Origin: Steromphala cineraria | Taxonomy: Eukaryota; Mollusca; Gastropoda; Trochida; Trochidae | Assembly (NCBI GenBank): GCA_916613615.1 | Contig: OU744731.1 | Coordinates: forward strand, 50,134,645-50,198,644 | Length of the DNA: 64,000 nt | Direction: 5' to 3' | Notes under the pieces: model-generated | The model's database searches: none | What the model saw: the letters and a program-made list of their open reading frames with translations, nothing else | What the model was told of the DNA's origin: nothing | Position numbers and translations under genes: made by a program | In this document: in pieces, positions 56,400 through 64,000 of the stretch | Layout of the letters: every line of letters starts with the position of its first letter | How positions within the stretch are numbered: the first letter of the stretch is position 1

Positions 56400-57420
56400 G
56401 AGGATTTTATTCACCGGTATTCCTTGTACCCAAGCGGGACACAACCGAGATGATGATGATCATCGACCTCAAGATCCTCAACAAGGAATTTCTTCAGCTT
56501 CCTCCCAGATTTACGATGGAATCGCTGAAAAAGGTAAGGAAACTGTTCCAACCCAACAGCAAGGATCTGAAGGATGCGTATTTGCATATTCCCATCCACA
56601 AACACTCACAAAAGATTCGCCGTAAACGGAAGAAGATTCCAAGTTCTTCCTTTCTGAGTATCGATAGCGCCCTGGCTATTCTCTATGGTCATGAAACCCC
56701 TTCTACAGTTCCTGCACATGAGGGGTATCGCGATCCACGGGTACTTGGACGACTTACTAGGGAGGCATATTTCCAAGGAGATGCTAATCAAACAGACCAA
56801 GTTTGCTATCCACGTCTTCTCACACCTGGGTTGGATTGTGCATCCGGAGAAGTCCAAACTAACTCCCACTCTCAAGTTCCTCGGGGCCATATTGGATGCA
56901 GAGAAGTGCTATATATTTCCCATACAGGATCGTTGGATCACAACTCGGAACCTTATCCTCTCGCTTCTTGCCGCTCGTGTGGCTACACTCAGGAAATGGA
57001 TGTCTCTCCTCGGGTTTCTCACTTCAATCCAAGCGTTCACCTACAGAGGCCGGCTCAAGGATCCCCCTCCAGAATTCACCATCTTCACGGACGCCTCACG
57101 GGAAGGTTGGGGAACTCACTTGAACTCAATGGAAACTCAAGGCAAGTGGACGGAACTAGAAGCGTGTGCTAACATCAATTCTCTGGAATTTCTAGCAGTG
57201 ATAAAAGCTCTCAGTGTGTGGTGGAGGCAGTTATAATAGTCAAGTTTGATGGTTGCCACGGACAACGCAACAGTGGTTGCGTATATTAACAAACAAGGAG
57301 GTACCAGGTCTCAGGATCTCATGGGTCTAACCCGACAGCTATTTTCACTTGTGGATCAATGCAAGATCATCATCAGAGCGAGGCACATCCCAGGCAGGTT
57401 AAATGTCCTAGCGGATTCTC
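56400..57420 (+). pseudogene. DIRS copy C reverse transcriptase and RNase H, frameshifted
   Basis: The RT start is readable as 'FYSPVFLVPKRD' and 'MIIDLKILNKEFLQLPPRF', then 'KDLKDAYLHIPIHKHSQK'. After a frame change comes 'MRGIAIHGYLDDLLGRHISK', with the YLDD active site, then 'VHPEKSKLTPTLKFLGAILD'. RNase H follows: 'FTIFTDASREGWGTHL', 'NSLEFLAVIKALSVWW', 'ATDNATVVAYINKQGGTRS' and 'RARHIPGRLNVLADSLSRS'. A stop falls at 57234-57236. The RT is short of part of its palm region. Confidence 0.88.
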
Positions 57421-57845
57421 TCTCCAGGAGCAATCAAGTAATTCAGACAGAGTGGACTCTGCACGAGGATGCTTTTCAACTAATCATCAACAAGTGGGAG
57501 ACCCGTTCTTCGACCTCTTTGCCACGTGTCAGAACCATCAACTTCCAAATTATATCAGCTCTGTGCCGGATCCCAACGCCTGGGCAGTGTACGCTCAGTT
57601 TCAGTTTCTTGGATAGGGATGACAGCGTACGCCTTTCCCCCCTTAAAGATCACCCCGGACGTGTTAGCGAAGATCGCGACGCAAGACTGTCTCATTTACC
57701 TAGTGGCACCGGCGTGGCCCACGAGACCTTGGTTTCCGAACCTACTAGACCTCTTAACAGACTTTCCACTGAAACTGCCGTTGTGGTCCCACCTGTTATA
57801 CCAGCCTCTTTCGTTGAAGACCCACGGGAACCTTCAAGCCCTCAA

Positions 57846-58879
57846 TCTTCACGTGTGGAGGTTATCCAGGAATCACTCGCAGCTAAGGGTTTCGGCCGAG
57901 ACTCTGCGCTGGCTATTGTTCAGTCTGTCAAACCATCCACTTCAAGACTCTACGACGCTAAGTGGAGGGTGTTCTCTAACTGGAGACGGGAAAGAAACTT
58001 GTTAGAATTTGAGATATCCATTCCCATGATAGCAGATTTTATTTTATTTTTGAGAGTTGTTAAAAAGTTGAAACATGGTACCATCGAGGGATACAGATCG
58101 GCTATAGCTTCTGTGAGCGATATTCATGGAGTATCAGTTGGAACAGACTAGTCTTTACATAGGATGCTCAGATCGTTTCAGATCAAAGATATATCTTCGC
58201 CCTCAGTGTTTCCTAAGTGGGATCTACGAATTGTACTACAGTCCTTGCTTAAAGCGCCTTATGAGCCATTAAGTTCAACCTCGCTAAAGTTTCTCTCTTT
58301 TAAGACAGCTTTCTTACTAGCCTTTGCCTCTGCTGCCAGAGTATCGGAGCTACATGCCATCGACAACTCTTCGATTAGATTTTCAGATGGATACAAGGAG
58401 GTCTCTTGTCGTGCTCTCCCTGAATTTTTGGCTAAGAATCAATCCTCCTCGTTAGGCCCTCTAGGCACACGTGTATATAAGATCCCAGCTCTGCCTACTT
58501 CTACTTCTCGCTCGGACAAGGGAAGGCTTTTGTGTCCGGTGAGGGCGCTCAGGTGGTGTTTTTATCATGCAAGACTGCAGTGGACTCTGAAATATCGAAA
58601 AACACTATCTCATCCTGGTTGAGGAAGACTATCGTTTTAGCTTATCAGTCGGTGGACCAAGAAAGTGTTAATGTCAAATTCTCGCCCCACGAGATCAGAG
58701 CTCTTGCCTCGTCCTTGTCAGCATGGAAATCTGTTTCAATCAAGGAACTCGTATCTGCTTGTCAATGGAAAGGAATGAATACTTTCATTTCATCATACCT
58801 AAGAGATATATCCCGATCACATGAAGGAATTTGTGATTTAGGTCCGTTGGTTGCAGCTCAGCACGTAACCTCCTCCTGA
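57846..58879 (+). pseudogene. DIRS copy C tyrosine recombinase, nearly complete
   Basis: The N-terminal core-binding part reads 'SALAIVQSVKPSTSRLYDAK' and 'KHGTIEGYRSAIASVSDIHG'. A TAG (58149-58151) interrupts after 'VSVGTD'. The catalytic part has the first Arg in 'ASAARVSELHAI', the H-x-x-R box 'SPHEIRALASSLSAW', Trp in 'CQWKGMNTF' and the Tyr nucleophile in 'ISSYLRDIS'. One frameshift lies near 58560. All catalytic positions (R, H-x-x-R, W, Y) are still visible. Confidence 0.88.
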
Positions 58880-58905
58880 GTCGTTGTTCAAGTGGAAAAA
58901 GAGAG

Positions 58906-58919
58906 GGGGGGGGGGGGGT
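58906..58919 (+). repeat. Poly(G) tract
   Basis: A run of 13 or more G just past the recombinase stop of DIRS copy C. Confidence 0.9.
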
Positions 58920-59104
58920 CGGGGTCGTCAGAGGGTTGTTGACAACTGACCTCTTCTAGAGTCTTCTTATCCTTCAGAGTTGAGGCCATACTGTGTTTGA
59001 GTTATGGTGAAGTTTTCAAGGTGGTGGTACTTTGATCAGTTGTTCGCGCACTTAGTTGTGGATTGGTATACCCACCAGACTCTATCACCAGAGGTAGTGT
59101 GTCT

Positions 59105-59250
59105 GATTATGACGTAAGGATAGGGTAAACCGGAACCGGAAGTGACGTCAGAGAAATCGGAAGTGACGTAACTGACGTAATTCGATTGAATTACGAGTTC
59201 ACATGTATATGTATACATATCAATTAGGATTGTTGGAAATTACGTCATAT
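59105..59250. promoter_or_regulatory. ETS-CRE composite sites in the 3' region of DIRS copy C
   Basis: 'ccggaagtgacgtca' (59136-59150) and 'tcggaagtgacgta' (59157-59170) are accompanied by 'tgacgta' at 59109 and 59173 and 'attacgtcat' near 59240. The position and order match copy B (27440-27580). Confidence 0.65.
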
Positions 59251-59883
59251 TCAGACAAACTCCTATTGATTAACCAAGTGGTATGCACTCACTCCTAACA
59301 TTGATATTCAGGTGAATGGAATAATAAACCATGGGAGATTCGCATGAGGTGTTGTTGGAGTTGTTTATTGGTACTACAATACATATAACTGAGAATCATA
59401 CAAACTTAGATAAAGATATTGTATTAATTGAAAGATAAAGTAATATTGGCAAGTTAAAATAAAGGGGTTATCATCTCCTGGATCCCTCCACCTTTTTGTG
59501 TAATTCGGGACTTGTAGTTCATCCCAGAGGGAAGATTTACGCCAATAATTATCGAACAATTACATGTATTGTTAGTAATTATTAGTAAACTTACCTCTGG
59601 GACGAACACCCGCCCAGAAGTTTGTTACTAATTCTTCCCCACATGTGTTCCAGGTGATGACAGAACTACAGAATATGAAGGGAGCATATGGTTTGGACAA
59701 GGGAGACAACTCCAGGGTGAAGGAGAGGAGCTGCATACCACTAATGGTAATTATGACTTAGGTTTTTTATCTTTATTTTTTATTTAGACTTCTGCAAGCA
59801 CGTTCAAGGAGCGAAGAGAGGGGCATGTAGTTCGTCCCAGAGGTAAGTTTACTAATAATTACTAACAATACATGTAATTGTTC

Positions 59884-61090
59884 GATTTTCAAATGTTAAG
59901 TGCTGGGTATGCCTCATATCAAGGTTCGCTGCAGCCTCAGGTAGATGAAACAATATTAATTAAAAGTGATTAAACTCCCACTGTTACTCTTTATTATCGT
60001 ATAGAAGAAGGTTTCGCCAGTCATTTGTAGCAAAAATATGATGCATAATAGCATTCCAGTGTCCTATTCTAGTATAAACCATCTTTTGAAGTGAAATGGT
60101 ACTTAACTTTTATTTTTTTATTGTTGAATATCTTCATATTTTACGATTGCCATACAAGATATGTGAATATTTTAGACTAGACAGAAATTATTCTTCTATT
60201 TGAACGGTTTTAAACACAAACTTTTCAAAAAAGTTTGCATCACAACTTATTAACACAAGTGGTCTATAAATTGAACTTGGTTGAAAAATATTTATTTCCT
60301 AAAGGAATTGGATTTTTAAACAAGCATTAGATAAATACAAATATTTTTGTAAATTTACCATAACATGTTCCTTATCTTGTACAGTATTATGGAGCAATAT
60401 TAACATAATCTTTTGGCTTCTAATTTGAAATAAATATGTTTCAACCACAAGCGAAGCTTATGGTAATACCGTTCTGGTATACAACAGATCAATATTTTGT
60501 GGTGATTTGAAAAAAGGAAAAACTTTATATGAACAAGCAAGAACATGTTCATGATAGACACACAATACTGTACTGTACTTAGACAGAACGAAGCAGCTGA
60601 AGTCATTTACGCCCAGTTCCTGTCACGTGAACCTGACACGCAACTAAAAATAGTTCCTCGCGTGCTCATTACCCTGGTTGCGTATAGTGTTGACAATGAA
60701 CGGATTAATAACGGCCCAGACTGCCTACTGAAACCATCTTAAAACACTTGTTGTACATATCTTTGCCATGAGGTTGATATTTATCCAAAGACTGTGTCTA
60801 AATAAAAAAATTTTAAATGATCTTCCAATTTCTCAAATGTTTTGAGTTTTGTAAATTTTGGATTTATTTAAGTCGTATAAAATGCTGAACAACCTTGTTA
60901 AGGTAAAGGGAAGTACTGGTCCAAAATTGAATTTTTCGTGGGAATTGTTATTGTGCAGAAAAGAATAGATTCAATTCCAATTCTAATGCTCTAATTACCC
61001 GGTATACCAAATAGATTTTGACATAATGTCATCATTGGTTTTTACTTCATTTTCACAAGAATATAAATATGGGGACTGTACCTCCTTCCA
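59884..61090. other. Intron 4 sequence, largely unrecognised
   Basis: AT-rich. A less AT-rich block at 60580-60742 reads 'NEAAEVIYAQFLSREPDTQL' on the + strand and ends at a stop. It has normal protein-like composition but no splice signals that I trust and no recognised family. Confidence 0.4.
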
Positions 61091-61101
61091 GAATTGGTTG
61101 T

Positions 61102-61640
61102 TCATTCGAGGTACAACAAAGTGCTTAATGTAATATGGCAATCTGCATAATTCAGTATGGTTTTAGTTGATATAGATTCAGAAAACAACTTTGTCCAAAC
61201 TGCATCGTTGTAGAATAATCTCTTAATCCAGCTCAACTTTTGAGCTGCAATAGTTGTTTCCTCATCAGGTACACTTATGCCTCCATATTTAGGTGGCTGT
61301 TGTATGATACTTCTTTTGGTTTTGTCTGGTTTACCCTTCGCAATAACCTTTATTTGACAAATCTTCAAGAGTTTTTTTAGTGGGTGGGGGGTAGGTATAC
61401 TATTACAAAGATTATTTAGCTTTGGAAGTAGTAATGATTTCAGAACAATGTTTCTTCCCAAACGTGTTGAAGTTCTTTTGGTCCATAAGTTCATCTCCTT
61501 TTCCATTTTGTTCAAATTTATTATTACAGTTCACAATTGAATCATATTATCTAATTCAACATCAAAATCAATACTAAGTAGTTTAAACTTATCTTGAGAC
61601 AAATTTGGTTCTGCTTCCATTTTGATTTTGATTTTTTGAT
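61102..61640 (-). pseudogene. L1/Tx1-like LINE fragment
   Basis: The - strand frame 61515-61102 reads 'LWTKRTSTRLGRNIVLKSLL', 'LPKLNNLCNSIPTP', 'KGKPDKTKRSIIQQPPKYGG' and 'AAQKLSWIKRLF'. These are hallmarks of the C-terminal part of L1/Tx1-type ORF2 proteins ('GKPDKIKR...GGL--P'). Upstream (to about 61640) the protein continues in broken frames ('FDVELDNMIQL'). Neither end of the element is seen. Confidence 0.8.
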
Positions 61641-62041
61641 GAGCATAATTATTCTATATAGTGTCATGATAAATTGTAAGGTTTTAGTTATTTTCCAAAT
61701 CTTTTATGTCCATGCACTTGACTCCAAGTTTAATCCCACCAGGATTATATACCGCAGGATATAGTATACGCCCGTCCGTGTCCCTCATTTGTTGTCATCT
61801 GTAAGCATTTGTTTCCGGAGGGTGACTCCAAAAATATCAGACACTGCTCATTGAAACTATAGTCAGCATGTGCGGATGTTGGGGTTTTTTTTGTGATTTT
61901 AAACTTCAGAATTTTATCTTTGGTGGTTTCCATGGAAATGGCACTCAAATTTCAACAGATCTTAAATAATTTTAAGGTAGATATTTGATTTATTGTGAAT
62001 TGCTTGGCTATGTGATGTTTTTCTGACTGGTGTTGTTTCAG

Positions 62042-62116
62042 AGAGGTGTGTGTGGATGTGCCAGACAAGTATGGCTTCAGTGCTCTCATGCAGGCTTCGC
62101 AGAAAGGTTTCATTCA
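62042..62116 (+). CDS. FANK1: FANK1 exon: ankyrin repeat
   Basis: The acceptor 'ggtgttgtttcag' ends at 62041 and the donor is CA|GTGAGT at 62117. The frame reads 'VDVPDKYGFSALMQASQKGF', an ankyrin repeat nearly identical in pattern to the first FANK1 ankyrin repeat ('VDVPNKFGFTALM-AAQKG'). The first base completes the Gly left open by the preceding exon. The remaining ankyrin exons are not in the window and must lie to the right. Confidence 0.9.
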
Positions 62117-64000
62117 GTGAGTATACCAGCTTTTCATCATTGATTAAAACATCCTCCAACTTGCTGAATAGTTGCAAGACGAATTCAGCCTCAAAGGTCC
62201 ATTTTCCAGTCCTCTGCTGCCTACCATTATCTGCTAATTTACACTGCTTGCCAAAAATTGGTGGTTTGTTTTTGCAGCATATACTGTATATATGCCAAAC
62301 GTAAATTCATGTTTCTAAGAAAACTAACTAGCTGTGTACATCAGCTATGGTTGATATGTATAACTTTGACTGTTAAGTGTATCTGCAACAATTTTTATAT
62401 CAATCTAAAATTTGTCTTCATTTCAGGCCTTTTCAAATTTTTATTTCCATGAAATTTTTACATGGAGTAGTAGACATACACACATTTACATATATATATG
62501 CTACAGAGCCAATGACTCTATTTTACTTTTAAAACAATGCTTTCTAGAATTTTTTCATTTTACCTCTGGTGAAACCATTCATGACCTTATTTGGATTTAT
62601 GTTCAAACTGTGCATTATTTTATATCTTTTGGACTTTTACTTAATTTCTATTGTTCTGACTTTTAAAAATTCTTGAAATATTACTTGGCATTGTGTATGA
62701 CGTAATTTAGTGCATTGTACAAAATAAATACCAACATGTTTGTTGGTGACACACTTTTGAAAATGTTTGAAGATAACAGTATCATTTTGTGTCCATATTG
62801 TATACTTCATACAGCCTTTGCCAGACTTATTTTAGCTACACACCTACCTACAAAGTGCTCAGTCTACCGTCTGTTTGGAAATCAAATTCTAAGGACTAAG
62901 ATATATTTCCTTGATTTATTGAAATGTGCCTATTATCATTACCCTTCAGACTTAAAATGCATAGGACAGAAACAAGAACACCTGACTGTTTTTGCACAAT
63001 AAGACAATTGAATACTTTTTTATGTAGGTTATTTATTTTTTCTTTATGAAAAATCTCAATTCTATGAATTTCAAATCAAACAAATCTTAACTACTTTCAA
63101 GATGTATTGCAGCTTATATGAATGCCTTCAAGAGGTTGTTCCTTATATAATTGGGTAAATATAAGACATTAGGTCTGTGGTTAATATTGTTTTCAGGTTT
63201 TGGACATATTTTCAAGGTTATTTGTGTATGGTTATGACTACTGTGTCTTATGTCTTTTTCCCAGTACTTTGTCTTGTATGATGCAATTTTCTGTTTATTA
63301 TGTACCTTACAGCCAACCTTACCTCAAGAAATTATGCAAAATGCTTGATTGTTGATGCAAGAAGAGACAACTGAAAACACAAGTTTTATAGTTTATTTAT
63401 CTTAACACTTTAATTCCATTGACAGTTTGTCTCTCAGATGTGACATTATGATGCACTGATAGTCTAGAAAAGAGGGTTGGCAATGTTATTCACAGACATT
63501 GACATCATGGCAATAAAAGGGCCAGAGAAGTTTTTCAGGTGCATGATGTTGCCTTATTTTAAGTTTGAATTCTTTAGTTAAGACCAATTTGTTGTAAATG
63601 GTGGCGTTGAAAAACTACAAAAGAAACAGAAAAATATTCCATAAATTTTTTTACAATACAGAACAAAATTAAAATCAATTAAAATACATTTTACAATACA
63701 ACTTCATTTACAATAAAATCAAGATATCAAAAAGGAATTGAATATTACCAATAAAATTGGTCTAAATTATACAAATATAGTTAAATATAAATATTTTGTC
63801 AATAAGCAAATAATATAAAGCCTGATAACACAATAACTGAAGGTAAAAGATTACTTCTTCTGAAAATATTCTACAAATGAAGCATTAATCGATGATAGAT
63901 GTTATCACTGCAATAGAAAAGCAATTCCAAAGAATTAATAATTCTTACTGAAAATCTCATTTTTTACTTGACATATTCATGCATTTTCAAGATATATTGA
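62117..64000. other. FANK1 intron 5 (partial) to window end
   Basis: AT-rich with no further ankyrin exon. 'gctacagagccaatgactct' followed by 'atttt' at 62500-62524 repeats a string found at 13921-13946, so it is a short dispersed repeat. Nothing else is supported. Confidence 0.5.

Larger units (their letters stand above)
54128..59883 (+). mobile_element. DIRS-like tyrosine-recombinase retroelement (copy C), most complete
   Basis: The left terminal repeat of about 220 bp begins 'attattggcgtaaatc' and contains 'ccctctgggacgaactac' and 'gtggtatgcagctcctctcc'. An inverted copy of its first 35 bp is at 59515-59549 and of most of the repeat at 59645-59855. These inverted repeats, with an internal complementary region, define DIRS elements. 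In order: gag-like (54559 on), RT and RNase H (56400-57420), linker, and tyrosine recombinase (57850-58879). Frameshifts and stops make it inactive. Confidence 0.88.

Noticed and set aside
1..64000. CRISPR arrays, bacterial operons or phage genes
   Set aside because: None are present. Introns, SINEs, LINEs and DIRS elements show nuclear animal DNA, and the YqaJ domain is in a spliced eukaryotic gene.

Overview
This is eukaryotic DNA: spliced genes with GT-AG introns, AT-rich intergenic sequence and very dense transposable elements. It is most likely from a mollusc. The grounds are hairpin-headed elements with internal tandem repeats resembling the bivalve 'pearl'/BIV160 type, clouds of 'cgtccgtccgtccg' sequence, ends carrying 'aagggagata', and many DIRS, piggyBac and tRNA-SINE copies. 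The species cannot be named from sequence alone.

The host gene here is a FANK1 orthologue (fibronectin type III plus ankyrin repeats) on the + strand. I place exons at 33601-33766 and 48622-48746 (the two halves of the FN3 domain), and at 52948-53029 and 62042-62116 (start of the ankyrin region). A candidate first exon lies at 11494-11629. All splice phases agree, and the gene runs off the right edge. About 0.5 kb of coding sequence is spread over more than 50 kb, because the introns are filled with transposons.

Positions 1 to about 9676 look like one large DNA transposon of ISL2EU/Harbinger-like type. It has a THAP + DDE transposase gene on the + strand (89-6406) and, converging on it, an intact three-exon SAP-SWIM-YqaJ nuclease gene on the - strand (9597-7215). 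The transposase gene is split by a 4302-bp element (1329-5630). That element has 'cggcgac'-rich inverted ends and an 8-bp target duplication, and removing it restores the reading frame exactly.

Intron 1 of FANK1 (11630-33600) holds a LINE fragment with target duplication, two tRNA-derived SINEs, a 151-bp x 13 tandem array with a 755-bp higher-order duplication, several foldback repeats, a decayed DIRS copy cut by a piggyBac at a TTAA, a second DIRS copy (23366-28203), and piggyBac remnants including a 1051-bp deletion derivative (31986-33036). Intron 2 (33767-48621) holds a hairpin-headed tandem-repeat element, a LINE (about 36260-40603) cut by a probable solo LTR, a third piggyBac relic, and a hairpin-headed element cut by a 2.8-kb element flanked by TTA. 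Intron 3 is mostly one complete but dead piggyBac (49065-52711). Intron 4 holds the best DIRS retroelement (54128-59883), with gag, RT/RNase H and tyrosine recombinase remnants, plus an L1/Tx1-like fragment on the - strand.

Most transposon coding regions are broken by stops and frameshifts. The only apparently intact mobile-element protein gene is the YqaJ gene. All family names come from reading motifs; no database search was run.
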